From UBA6623 sp965238125 (GTDB lineage: Bacteria > Acidobacteriota > Terriglobia > Bryobacterales > UBA6623), in the NCBI GenBank assembly GCA_965238125.1, contig OZ250179.1, positions 2,480,001 through 2,544,000 of the forward strand: a stretch of 64,000 nt of DNA, written 5' to 3'. Below are positions 8,293 through 16,751 of this stretch, one piece after another. A program made the position numbers and the translations under genes. The notes beneath the pieces are model-generated. The model was not told the origin of the DNA and did no database searches. It saw nothing but the letters and a program-made list of their open reading frames with translations. Positions within the stretch are counted from its first letter, which is position 1. Each line of letters starts with the position of its first letter.

Positions 8293-9780
8293 TTCCAGTG
8301 GGCCGGATCGCCTCACCGGAGGCCGGCGTCGCGGCAAGAAGAGGTTTATCTCGCGACGCGATTTCTTGTTCGGACCCGGAGAGGGTATCAGCGGGCTGGC
8401 GCTATCTTACCTTCTGGCGCGAGAAGGTTTGCTCGCAGGCGATCCGCGGGCCGGTCTCCAGAACTGTAGCGGCTCGACGGAAACCGCTCGGCTTCGCGCT
8501 TCCACGGCAGCGCACTTCCCGCCCCGCGCGAAGGCGGTGATCTCGCTTTTCATGAGCGGTGGAGTCAGTCACGTCGACACCTTCGACCCCAAGCCGGCGT
8601 TGGAGAAGTACCACGGGCAGCAGCTCACGGGTAAAGGAGAGGTGCGCGTTCGCCAGGGTTATCCGGGACCGTTGATGAAGAGTCCCTTCGGGGCGAAAAG
8701 ATATGGTCAAAGCGGCATCGAGATCACCGAACTGTTCCCCCACGTCGGGTCAGTGGTCGACGAGCTGGCGTTAATTCGTTCCGCCAAGGGGCGGTCGGCC
8801 GACCACGCTTTGTCACATTTCGATTGGAATACCGGGTCGGTTCGGACGGGCTTTCCCAGCGTCGGCTCTTGGCTGACCTACGGGCTGGGAACCGGAAACG
8901 AGGATCTGCCGGCCTTTGTAGTCATGTACGACCGCCGTGGAGGTCCACATGCGGGTGCATTGAATTGGAGCAGCGGGTTCCTCCCGGCAACAACTCAGGG
9001 TACCGTGTTCCGGGCGACCGGTGACCCAATTCTTGATATCCGTCCCCCGGACGAAATCACACCGGAGCGACAGCGGGCGCGGCTTGACTTCTTGGCCTGG
9101 CTGAACGAAGAACACGTCAACAAACATCCGGGCAGTGACGAGTTGGCCGCCCGGATCGCCTCCTACGAGCTGGCTTATCGCATGCAAGCCTGTGCCCCGG
9201 AGGCCGTGGATCTGACGTCGGAGAGCGAGGCTGTCAAAGGCCTAGACTCGATGACGACATCACCGAGTCCTTCGGCAGGCAATGCATTTTGGCCAGGAGG
9301 TTGGTCGAACGGGGTGTGCGGTTCGTTCAGCTCTTTTCCGGGTCCACCGCCGAAAACAGTTGGGATGCACATGAGAATCTGAGGAAGAACCATACTCTCA
9401 ACGCTCAACGGACTGACAAGCCCATTGCGGGTCTCATTCAAGATCTTAAGCAGCGCGGCCTACTGGACGAGACTCTCGTTATTTGGCACTCCGAGTTCGG
9501 GCGCATGCCCATTTCACAACGAGGAGTGGGCAGGGACCACAACCCCGGCGCTATGACGCTTTGGATGGCAGGCGCGGGCATCCAGGGTGGGCAGGTCATT
9601 GGAGCCAGTGACGAGTTGGGCTACGAGGCAGTCGAGCAAGTCGTCACGAACCATGATGTCCACGCCACGATCTTGCATCTCATGGGGCTCGACCACAAGC
9701 GGCTAACCTATTCTTTCAACGGGCGCGAGATGCGCTTGACCGACGTGTATGGTGAACTAATCCCGCAGATTGTCGCCTAA
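8282..9780 (+). pseudogene. DUF1501 protein, interrupted by a -1 base frameshift
   Basis: Partner of the preceding DUF1549/DUF1553 gene. The N-terminus has a Tat-like motif (SRRDFLFGPGEG) and the family core MSGGVSHVDTFDPKP, ALIRSAKGRSADH and VVMYDRRGGPHAG. The first frame runs to 9382, but resemblance stops near residue 320. From about 9245 the next frame reads LDDDITESFGRQCILARRL and continues through VRFVQLFSG, VIWHSEFGRMP, DHNPGAMTLWMAG and NHDVHATILHLMGLDHKRL to 9780. Restoring one base at about 9241-9247 gives one protein of roughly 499 residues, normal for DUF1501. Either a real inactivating mutation or a sequencing error explains it. Confidence 0.85.
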
Positions 9781-9889
9781 ATACGCGTGAAGATCGTCCG
9801 GATACCGTTTGTGATCTGGCGAGCATGAGTCAGTGCGGGTCGCTTTGATCTACCGCTCAAGACACTGACCACTTCGCTGGGGAGCTCGG

Positions 9890-9927
9890 GAGCTCGGTGA
9901 CGGAGCTCGGTGACGGAGCTCGGTGAC
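9890..9927. repeat. 13-bp tandem repeat GAGCTCGGTGACG x3
   Basis: Three consecutive GAGCTCGGTGAC(G) units immediately precede the first copy of the 380-bp duplication. They are non-coding. Confidence 0.8.
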
Positions 9928-10281
9928 AGCCACCGAATAAAGAATCTTCACCCGGCTGGCGCGAACAAGCGCCGCGGTAGAAAGCCTCCCAACACCGTTC
10001 ACGTGTCTCGAATTAATACCGGGCCGGTCCGTAAGGGCGGGCACCCAGTCCCAACCCGCAACCTCCTCCCGGGCGAACGACCGGCAAGCCGGTCGTTCGG
10101 GGTCCTGGGGCGGGTTGGTGGGCACGATCGTGGACACACGATCCGTGGACAGCTCCGAAACTCGGCCTGACCCGATTTGACACCACCGCTACGAACTGGA
10201 GCAGAAGCGGTTTGACAAGCCCGCTATCCTGAGCCCGGGCCCCCAAAACCGATGACCATCAGCGGCAAGCTAGGAAGAGAA
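9922..10281. repeat. 380-bp tandem duplication, copy 1
   Basis: Starts GGTGACAGCCACCGAATAAA and ends AGCGGCAAGCTAGG. The unit at 10304-10655 repeats it almost base for base with a few indels. Both contain a near-perfect hairpin with 12-bp arms CGAACGACCGGC and GCCGGTCGTTCG (copy 1: 10074-10099). No conserved reading frame is shared that resembles a protein family. Confidence 0.9.
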
Positions 10282-10303
10282 AGGGAGATCGGGGGGGGAG
10301 ATC

Positions 10304-10655
10304 GGTGACAGCCACCGAATAAAGAATCTTCACCCGGCCGGCGCGAACAAGCGCTGCGGTAGAAAGCCTCCAACACCGTTCACGTGTCTCGAATTAATAC
10401 TGGGCCTGTCCGTAAGGGCGGGCACCCAGTCCCAACCCGCAACCTCCTCCCGGGCGAACGACCGGCAAGCCGGTCGTTCGGGGGCCTGGGGCGGGTTGGT
10501 GGGCACGATCGCGGACACACGATCGTGGACAGCTCCGAAACTCGGCCTGACCCGATTTGACACCACCGCTACGAACTGGAGCAGAAGCGGTTTGACAAGC
10601 CCGCTATCCTGAGCCCGGGCCCCCAAAACCGATGACCATCAGCGGCAAGCTAGGG
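10304..10655. repeat. 380-bp tandem duplication, copy 2
   Basis: Second copy of the unit at 9922-10281, with the hairpin at 10455-10480. Its 3' part (GCGGTTTGACAAGCCCGCTA onward) has a diverged third relative at about 11136-11277. The copies are close to identical, which suggests recent duplication. Confidence 0.9.
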
Positions 10656-11478
10656 AGAGAAAAAAAAGAACCGACGAACGGCCCGACAAATTCCGCGAGA
10701 CGAAATTGTACGAAACGAAGCCAAGATCACTCTATGTTCCACAATATCAATAACGGAAGAGGAATTCTACGCATCGGCCGACCGCTCTCAAATGGAGAAT
10801 CATCGCCAAACTGACACCCAAGCCTGCAAGTCAAGACCTCGTCGACATCCCCCCCTTTGCTGAAACCGGCTCCGGTACCCGCAGCCCCGGCCCTCGCCGC
10901 GCGCGCCATAGCCGGCCAGGCGGCCTGCCCCGCTGTCCCACTCCCGGCCCACATTTTTGCGAAACGAACCCAAGATGAAGGTATCCTGTGGGGTATCAAC
11001 ACCTTGGAACCACTTAGCGCGGGATTTTAGCCCGGCTCCGCATAGGCTCCGGCCTCCTCGGGCCCTGCGACACAAAGGCCGGCGCGGCTCGGCGGGCTCC
11101 GCTCGGGGACGGCTCCGCTCGGGGTTAGCTCCCGAACCCGAAAAGAACCGGCTTGACAACGCCGCTACCCTAAGCACACAGACCCCGAGCCAAAGACCGT
11201 CATCGACGAGTCAAAGAGAATGAGGGAGAAACCGGCGAACGGTTCCACGAACTTGTGCGAAACGAAGCCAATCTTGCTAATCCGGGTGCCAATGTCCCGC
11301 CGTCTCCACGTAGAATCGGTCCCGCATGTCGGATTGTCGCACCCGAGATCGCCTAGCGCCGACGACGAACTCGGTGGCTGAGTGGGACGCGGAGCAGCGG
11401 CGGGGATCCCTGTCGCAATCTCCGCAACGTAGTCAGCCGGCGGAGTTCCCACCACGAGCTACTATGCCTACGACTGGG
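10656..11478. other. Gene-free region with recurring CGAAACGAAGCCAA boxes
   Basis: No open frame here resembles a protein. The box (A/G)CGAAACGAA(G/C)CCAA occurs at about 10709-10725, 10959-10975 and 11256-11271, and a related one near 59845. The segment 11136-11277 is a diverged copy of the end of the 380-bp unit. The region is consistent with decayed repeat arrays. Confidence 0.6.
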
Positions 11479-12342
11479 CTAAGCAACGGAATTATCGCGC
11501 CTCCCGGCTCCCGCCGGGAAGACGCTTACTTTCCCCGGAAGCTTGCGGGCGACCGACGGTGTTCGTCTTTCGTTCCACTTCGCCACGAAATCGACAAGAT
11601 CGAGCGGCTCCAACGGCGGACTGATGAAATAGCCTTGGGCTTCATCGCACGCCTCTTCTTGCAAGAACTTCAGTTGGGCGGCTTGCTCCACTCCCTCGAA
11701 TACCACGCTCAGGTTCAGCCCGCGGGCGAACGCAATCAGTTCCGCCGCCAAGCGGGCTTGCTGTTCACTCAGATCGACCCCCTGAAGAAAGATGCGGTCG
11801 ATCTTCAGGGCGGACACCGGAAACCTGTGCAGGTAGAGAAACGTGGAGTGGCCTGTGCCGAAGTCGTCGATGGAAATTCGCACTCCTCGGGCGCGAAGTT
11901 GATGCAGAATTTCAACCGAGGCGTCAGTGTCGCGCGCCAGTGTGCTTTCGGTCAACTCCAATTGCAGCGACGTTGCGGGCAACCCGGCGTCCAGCCAATA
12001 GCGGCTCACTAGATCAAGAAAACCCGGTTGCTCGATTTGACGCGGCGAAACGTTTACCGATACGTCAATCTCAATGCCCGCCCGCTGCCACGAAGTCACC
12101 TGTCGACTCACCGCGCGGAAAACCCATGCGCCGATTTCCACGATAAGACCCGTCTCTTCAGCGTGCGGTATGAATTCACGTGGTCCCACCAAGCCCCCTC
12201 GCGGGCGGCGCCGGCGGATCAGGGCTTCGCAGGATGTGATGCGATGCGACTTGAGCGAGAGAATTGGTTGGTAGTGCAGGACGAACTCGTCCTGCTCGAT
12301 TGCCCTTCGAAGGCTATGCTCCAGCCACGTAGGGTTGGACAT
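11479..12342 (-). CDS. EAL domain cyclic-di-GMP phosphodiesterase
   Basis: Stand-alone EAL protein of 287 residues predicted to hydrolyse c-di-GMP in the cytosol. The catalytic set is complete: CEALIRRRR (EAL itself), VSVNVSPRQ (Asn), LELTEST (Glu), ISIDDFGTGHS (two Asp), LKIDRIFL (Lys), FEGVEQ (Glu) and the terminal DEAQGYFISPPL (Gln). No sensory, GGDEF or membrane segment precedes it. ATG 12342 was preferred to ATG 12417 because GACGGAG lies just upstream and the extra 25 residues do not look like protein. Activity is therefore plausible, but the input signal is not visible. An IS630 element is inserted about 270 bases upstream. Confidence 0.9.
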   Translation of the reverse strand: MSNPTWLEHSLRRAIEQDEFVLHYQPILSLKSHRITSCEALIRRRRPRGGLVGPREFIPHAEETGLIVEIGAWVFRAVSRQVTSWQRAGIEIDVSVNVSPRQIEQPGFLDLVSRYWLDAGLPATSLQLELTESTLARDTDASVEILHQLRARGVRISIDDFGTGHSTFLYLHRFPVSALKIDRIFLQGVDLSEQQARLAAELIAFARGLNLSVVFEGVEQAAQLKFLQEEACDEAQGYFISPPLEPLDLVDFVAKWNERRTPSVARKLPGKVSVFPAGAGRRDNSVA

Positions 12343-12417
12343 GACAACAACTCCGTCCGGTCGCCAGCGGGCCCCGTCGCTCGGCCTCGCCGACCAGCAA
12401 CCCGCAAAACCTACCAT

Positions 12418-12610
12418 ACGATGACGGTAATACGACCAAAAGTAAATAGTTCATATGTCCTAAACGGCACAGACATATTACTAACCCGTCCTGGAGAGCG
12501 TCCGGTACGGTCCGTACCAATGTGTCATCTTCAGACCGACATGTTTCAAACAATTCGACTCCACTTGGTACTATTTTCCGGTGAGAGGGCGTGGACCGAA
12601 GTGGAACCTA
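12418..12610. other. AT-richer gap upstream of the EAL gene
   Basis: Composition is visibly more AT-rich than the neighbourhood, with no protein-like frame. It probably holds the EAL gene promoter. The segment is cut off from 13704-14013 by the IS630 insertion, and the two flanks may once have been one intergenic region. Confidence 0.4.
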
Positions 12611-12632
12611 CTGAGTCTCGCATAATATACTG

Positions 12633-13175
12633 TCAATCGAGACAAAGAGAAGACTGTTTCCAGAAAGCGGTAATCAAGCGCGGTTTGCGGCGCATTCGCC
12701 GCAGCGCTTTGCGGGCGCGCTCGTCGAGTTCCCAGTAGTCCTTCGGGCAGACGTTGGGCAACTCGTGCTGCTTCCAGTACGCCCAAATGTATTCCACCGG
12801 GTTCAACTCCGGCGCATAGGGCGGCAAGTACTCCGTTGCGATGTGATCCTCGGAGAGCTGGATGAACTCCCGCACCAGGCGGCTGCGGTGCGCCGGCAGC
12901 CGGTCCCAGACGATCAGCAGTGGGCCGTCGATGTGGCGCACCAAAGCCTTCAGGAAGTCGATGACCTCCAGCTCGCCGATCGCGCCGGGATAGAGCCGGA
13001 AGTAAAAGTTGCGCAACGTCAGCCCGGCCGACACCGACAGCTTGTCCCAGTTGAAGTTGAACTCCAACACCGGTGTCTCGCCGCGCGGCGCCCAGGTGCG
13101 GCAACGATGCGGCTTCTGACTCAATCCGCTTTCGTCGATGAAGACGATCGTACGTTCTTCTTTGCGGGCTTTTTT
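12633..13175 (-). CDS. IS630 transposase, C-terminal DDE frame (OrfB)
   Basis: Catalytic half, read after -1 frameshifting at the A8 run 13170-13177. The DDE motif appears as IVFIDESG, LLIVWDRLPAHRS and LPPYAPELNPVEYIW. An internal ATG at 13124 would start after the first Asp and give an inactive product, so expression from the slip is the functional reading. The protein ends about 20 bases inside the left terminal repeat. The element looks capable of transposition. Confidence 0.88.
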   Translation of the reverse strand, partial: KKARKEERTIVFIDESGLSQKPHRCRTWAPRGETPVLEFNFNWDKLSVSAGLTLRNFYFRLYPGAIGELEVIDFLKALVRHIDGPLLIVWDRLPAHRSRLVREFIQLSEDHIATEYLPPYAPELNPVEYIWAYWKQHELPNVCPKDYWELDERARKALRRMRRKPRLITAFWKQSSLCLD

Positions 13176-13648
13176 TTAATGGCCGGCCAAGTCTTGCGCT
13201 GCCAGCCGCGGATGGCCTCTTCGTTGCGCTCCCGCGCTTTGCCGACGGGCCGTTGCGGGCTCCAACCGAGCGCCCGCAGGATCTTCCAGACATGGCCCTC
13301 GTGATAGCGCACGCCGAACTCGTCTCCGATCAGACGAGCGACCCGCGGACAGCTCCACAGCGGCGTCGGGAAGCCGTGCGCCTCGGGGCCTTCCAGCAGC
13401 AACGCCTCGAGGCGTTCGAGCTGCGCGGCGTCCAACAGCGGCTTACGGCCGGCGCGGCCGGCCTGGCGCAACCCGGCTTCGCCGTCACGCCGGTATCGTC
13501 GCAGCCACTCGCTGACGCTTTGCCGCGCGACCTTCAATCGCCTCGCTGTCTCGGACTGACTACAGCCTTGCTCGACCAACCGGATCGCTTTGAAACGGCG
13601 CTTCTCCAGGGCCTCGAAATCCCGCCGTACGCCTTTTATATTTCCCAT
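13121..13648 (-). CDS. IS630 transposase, N-terminal frame (OrfA)
   Basis: DNA-binding half of the transposase: an HTH_23/Homeodomain-like region (GCSQSETARRLKVARQSVSEW), an IS630 linker and a winged helix (WSCPRVARLIGDEFG). Start MGNIKGVRRDFEALEKRR at 13648; the longer frame upstream reads through the terminal repeat. Read alone, the frame loses family resemblance after TWPAIKKK, where a slippery A AAA AAG lies at 13169-13175 (minus strand). A -1 slip gives KKARKEERTIVFIDESG, which continues into the catalytic frame. Confidence 0.88.
   Translation of the reverse strand: MGNIKGVRRDFEALEKRRFKAIRLVEQGCSQSETARRLKVARQSVSEWLRRYRRDGEAGLRQAGRAGRKPLLDAAQLERLEALLLEGPEAHGFPTPLWSCPRVARLIGDEFGVRYHEGHVWKILRALGWSPQRPVGKARERNEEAIRGWQRKTWPAIKKKPAKKNVRSSSSTKAD
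13169..13175 (-). promoter_or_regulatory. Programmed -1 frameshift site A AAA AAG
   Basis: On the minus strand the heptamer A AAA AAG is in the OrfA frame and lies where OrfA resemblance stops and OrfB resemblance starts. It is the canonical X XXY YYZ slip used by several IS families. No stimulatory structure was worked out. Confidence 0.75.
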
Positions 13649-13703
13649 ACATACAAAGACGTACGTACCCCAAAAAGATGTCACTTTATTTTGCGAGACT
13701 CAA

Positions 13704-14013
13704 TAAGCAACCCGCGTCTTGGTTGCGCGCCGTTTTGTCGCAAGGTCCGGAGGCGACCGATAACTCTTTTGGAATCCTAGATCTACAACAGGCGCAAGGG
13801 CCGGAGCGGCACGGTTGGCACCCGAGAAACGGCTACACGATGGCGACGAGGTGTTTGAAACGAACCGGGTTGGCAACGTACGGGACCGGAATGTCTCTTT
13901 TCTTTCCGCTCGGACGGGCCTTAGTACGAGCAGCCGTCTCAAAAACAAATTTCGAATACCAAGAAATTGTGTCATCCGAATCGAAAACAGCGGGGATCGA
14001 AGGTGCCGGGACG
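13704..14013. other. Gene-free gap between IS630 and exported unknown
   Basis: No protein-like frame on either strand; the long plus-strand frames here are antisense shadows of the following minus-strand genes. No hairpin or promoter could be assigned. Confidence 0.4.
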
Positions 14014-14586
14014 TCAAATCCCCTCGACCACCGCACGACCCTCTTCAAGTCCGACCGCCTTGAGCTTCTTCGGCAGAGGCATCGGCTCGCCGGGCTGGAA
14101 CTCAGGTACACGGGGGACTACGTAGTGGTCGATGATCCAATCGAGAAGCGAACCGCCGAAGACCCACCCATCGATATCGATCGACTCGATTTCAACGACC
14201 CCAACGCCGTCGGCGGAGGTGAAACGGCAACTCGCCCGCACATGACGTTTACCGCTCAACAGAAAGCCCAGCAAAAGACTCGGTCGGGAGCCGGCCGCGG
14301 CTTGGACCTTTTGCAGATCCACATCGGCGTCGATCAAGCCGCTGTCTTCGAGGATTTGGACCCGAACGTTGTTGATGCCTTCAGGAATTTCCGGGGGCAG
14401 TTCGTAGGCGAAGAAAGAATTAACTTCGTGCTCAGTGAAGATGAGAACCTCGCTCGGCCGCAACCGTTCATCAATGATGCGCTGAAGCTTTTCGCCGGCG
14501 GTGCGTCCGGCGTGGGGCGTAAGAGTAGCGGCCGTCAAAACGCAAACCACCGGGCCGAGGAGCCATTTTGTATGCCTGATCCTCAT
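14014..14586 (-). CDS. Exported protein of unknown function
   Basis: A 190-residue protein with a probable signal peptide (MRIRHTKWLLGPVVCVLTAA...). The mature part has a regular beta-rich pattern: FTEHEVNSFFAYELPPEIPEGINNVRVQILEDSG, described here as alternating strands with a lipid-binding-like look, then LLGFLLSGKRHVRASCRF and a C-terminal LPKKLKAVGLEEGRAVV. I have no firm family name; a periplasmic LmeA/DUF2993-like fold is a guess only. It lies 63 bases downstream of rnc on the same strand and may be co-transcribed with it. Confidence 0.7.
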   Translation of the reverse strand: MRIRHTKWLLGPVVCVLTAATLTPHAGRTAGEKLQRIIDERLRPSEVLIFTEHEVNSFFAYELPPEIPEGINNVRVQILEDSGLIDADVDLQKVQAAAGSRPSLLLGFLLSGKRHVRASCRFTSADGVGVVEIESIDIDGWVFGGSLLDWIIDHYVVPRVPEFQPGEPMPLPKKLKAVGLEEGRAVVEGI

Positions 14587-14649
14587 TGCCGAAAGTCGAT
14601 CAAGCGTCGGCCCAAGCGAGTTTGCCTTCGGCCGTCATCTATCCCTTGT

Positions 14650-15423
14650 TTACGCGGGTGCGGTCTTCTCCGTTTCGTCTTCCTTGCCCCCCACGTCCGC
14701 GTGGTCCGGCGCCGGAGCGGCGGGAGTAATTTCGCGGATACGATCGAGCGCCAAACGCGCGGCTTCCCGGCTCGCCTCTTTTTTCGAAGCACCCCGCGCC
14801 CGTTCATGCACCAGGTCGCCGATGCCGACTTCGATCGTAAAGGTCCTATCGTGTGGCGGCCCGGCCTCTTGGGCAACGGAATAAACGGGGGCCGGCAGCT
14901 TGCGGGCTTGCAGAAATTCCTGCAGAGCCGATTTGAAATTGTCGAGCGGCAGATTCTGTTCGGCGGCTTGTAGCGCGTCGTCGTTGAGAACGGCGCGCCG
15001 AACGAAAGCTCGCGCGGCGTCGATGCCGCCATCCAGGTAAATGGCGGCGATCAACGCCTCGAGAGCGTCTTCGAGCAAACCCTTCTTGTCGCGGCCGCCA
15101 GCCGCTTCTTCGCCGCGCCCGAGAACCAGGTAGGCCCCTAGATCGAGCCGGCGAGCGACAGCCACGAGGTTTTCGGCGCGCACGAGAAAAGCCTTCAGTT
15201 TTGTGAGCTGTCCCTCGGGCGATTCGGGAAAGCGTTCGACCAGGTGTTCACTGGCCAAGAAACCGAGAATCGAGTCTCCCAGAAACTCGAGGCGTTCGTA
15301 GTGGCCGGCCGCCGAAGGGGCTTGCGTGGTGTAGGAGCGGTGAGTGAGCGACTGTCGCAGCAATTCCCGTGAAGCAAAGCGATAGCCGATGGTTGCCTCG
15401 AGAGCTTCGGCGGATTTCGCCAT
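14650..15423 (-). CDS. rnc: Ribonuclease III
   Basis: Double-strand-specific endoribonuclease for rRNA processing and structured RNA decay. The RNase III domain carries the signature ERLEFLGDSILGFLASEHL and the second catalytic stretch LLEDALEALIAAIYLDGG. A C-terminal dsRBD follows (DNFKSALQEFLQARKLPAPVY, described to KKEASREAARLALD), then a short charged tail. The length of 257 residues is near normal. ATG 15423 was preferred to the TTG at 15435. Its upstream side is occupied by a 218-bp palindromic repeat, so its promoter must lie in or beyond that repeat. Confidence 0.95.
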   Translation of the reverse strand: MAKSAEALEATIGYRFASRELLRQSLTHRSYTTQAPSAAGHYERLEFLGDSILGFLASEHLVERFPESPEGQLTKLKAFLVRAENLVAVARRLDLGAYLVLGRGEEAAGGRDKKGLLEDALEALIAAIYLDGGIDAARAFVRRAVLNDDALQAAEQNLPLDNFKSALQEFLQARKLPAPVYSVAQEAGPPHDRTFTIEVGIGDLVHERARGASKKEASREAARLALDRIREITPAAPAPDHADVGGKEDETEKTAPA

Positions 15424-15451
15424 GCTGATCGTCAAGCCGCGGGCAGGTCAC

Positions 15452-15669
15452 CAAACCGAGCCGCGCGCGTTAGCAAGCGGTATCCGATGAAGCCGGCAAA
15501 CAGTATGCAAGGGGTGGAACCGCGATGCCCCGGAACGCCGTTTCCCACAAAAATGAAGGTTCGCACGGATCGCCCGGGCATCCCTAAGGCAGCCGCTGTG
15601 GGATCATCACCTTCATTGCTTCCGGGCCGCGCCATCGGATACCGCTTGCTAATGCGCGCGACTCCGTTT
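15452..15669. repeat. 218-bp inverted-repeat element with 37-bp arms
   Basis: The left arm 15452-15488 begins AAACCGAGCCGCGCGCGTTA and the right arm 15633-15669, reverse-complemented, begins AAACGGAGTCGCGCGCATTA; both end AGCAAGCGGTATCCGATG, about 34 of 37 bases matching. Inner segments (ATGAAGGT, CCCGG) also partly pair. A single arm occurs at 4982-5017. It separates rnc from the following TPR gene. Confidence 0.85.
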
Positions 15670-15683
15670 GATTGCCGGCGGAA

Positions 15684-16622
15684 CTATGCGGGATCGACTT
15701 CTTCTTCCTCATCCTCGTCGTCTTCCTCATCCTCGTCGTCTTCCTCATCCTCATCGTCTTCCTCATCCTCATCGTCTTCGTCGTCCCCGTCGTCCTCCAC
15801 CTCTTCCGCAACCGGCGCCGGGTTGACGGCCGGTGCGACGGCCGGCGCCGGCTTCGGCTTCAGCGTCGATTTGAACATCTCGCGCGCTCGAGCCTTGATA
15901 ATCTCCGCCTTCAGGACTTTGGCGAGATCTCTCGTGCCGGTCGGTACGCCCCCCGCCGCGATGGACTTTTCCGCAATCTCAAGCGCTTTATCGGTTTGGC
16001 CGCTGTGCTTCAAGGCGTTGGCGTAGTGATAGAACGTCAGGGCGCTTTGCTCGCTCGCCACTTGAAGCGACTGCTGAAAGGCCTGCTGGGCGGCCACGAA
16101 ATCCTGGCGCATAAAGGCGATCAAGCCCAGCGAGTCATGCGCTTGCGACATCATGTTTTTCTTGACCGTCAGCCATTTCTCGTCGGGAACCTCGGGGTTC
16201 GGTTTTTCCGTTGTGGGGATCAGGCGCAAGGCGCGACGCGCGAAGTCCTCCGCCTTGGACAGTTTCGCCTCTTTGTCGAGGTCAAATTGCTTCGTGCGGG
16301 TCGGAATGGCGTAGGCCAACGCGGTCAGGACTTCCGCGTTTTCCGGGTTGATGGCAAGGGTCTGCTCCCCAAATAGGAGCATGTTTTCGAAGTCGTTCTT
16401 TTCACTGTAGGCGTTCATCGCCATGAAGTTCGCCCATTCCTTGAACTCGGTGTTCTTGAAAGTCGTGAGAAGAGAATGAACCGCCGCGATCCGAGAGTCC
16501 GGGTCGTACGCTCCCTCGATCGCTTTCAGGGCGGCATATTCTTTCGGTGATTTGGCTTTCTGCCCCCAAAGCGAGACGGCGACGCCAAGGCTCAACAAAA
16601 CGGCGAGCAGGGTGTTTCTCAT
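15684..16622 (-). CDS. Exported TPR protein with acidic repeat tail
   Basis: Secreted or periplasmic protein of 312 residues: signal peptide (MRNTLLAVLLSLGVAVSLWG), then TPR-like helical pairs (FGEQTLAINPENAEVLTALA, AHDSLGLIAFMRQDFVAAQQ, FYHYANALKHSGQTDKALEI). A Pro/Ala linker leads to an acidic C-terminus of repeated DDEDEE units ending EEEEVDPA. The tail is encoded by four 18-bp tandem repeats (15703-15783), so it may vary in length between strains. ATG 16622 has GGAG seven bases upstream; the longer frame starts at TTG 16634. A second exported TPR protein lies 129 bases upstream on the same strand. Function is unknown; TPRs suggest protein binding. Confidence 0.8.
   Translation of the reverse strand: MRNTLLAVLLSLGVAVSLWGQKAKSPKEYAALKAIEGAYDPDSRIAAVHSLLTTFKNTEFKEWANFMAMNAYSEKNDFENMLLFGEQTLAINPENAEVLTALAYAIPTRTKQFDLDKEAKLSKAEDFARRALRLIPTTEKPNPEVPDEKWLTVKKNMMSQAHDSLGLIAFMRQDFVAAQQAFQQSLQVASEQSALTFYHYANALKHSGQTDKALEIAEKSIAAGGVPTGTRDLAKVLKAEIIKARAREMFKSTLKPKPAPAVAPAVNPAPVAEEVEDDGDDEDDEDEEDDEDEEDDEDEEDDEDEEEEVDPA
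15703..15783. repeat. 18-bp tandem repeat encoding DDEDEE
   Basis: About four units of TCTTCCTCATCCTC(G/A)TCG (plus strand) within the C-terminus of the TPR gene. All copies are in frame and encode only Asp and Glu. Confidence 0.85.
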
Positions 16623-16751
16623 GAGTTTCTCCAAAGTAAATTCACCCTTTACAATCTAGCATTCCGGGGCTTCGGAATCCAGGGCCCTGAGCACGGACAT
16701 ACGGCGAACTCTGCGTGCCGCTCGTGTTCGACGCGACTCGGTCGGCCCGCG

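Larger units (their letters stand above)
12611..13703 (-). mobile_element. IS630-family insertion sequence, intact
   Basis: A 1093-bp element bounded by TA at 12609-12610 and 13704-13705, the target duplication typical of IS630/Tc1. Terminal inverted repeats are (C/T)TGAGTCTCGCA followed by an AT-rich stretch and TG(T/A)CA. It encodes one transposase in two overlapping frames joined by a -1 frameshift. All three DDE acidic residues are present across the joined product. Confidence 0.9.

Noticed and set aside
10214..10240. TTGACA as a sigma70 -35 box
   Set aside because: The nearest -10-like TATCCT is only seven bases away, and the motif is part of a repeated unit without a downstream gene.
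13678..14973. Plus-strand frame of 431 codons over the exported unknown and rnc
   Set aside because: It spans two real minus-strand genes and their gap, so it is a GC-rich shadow.
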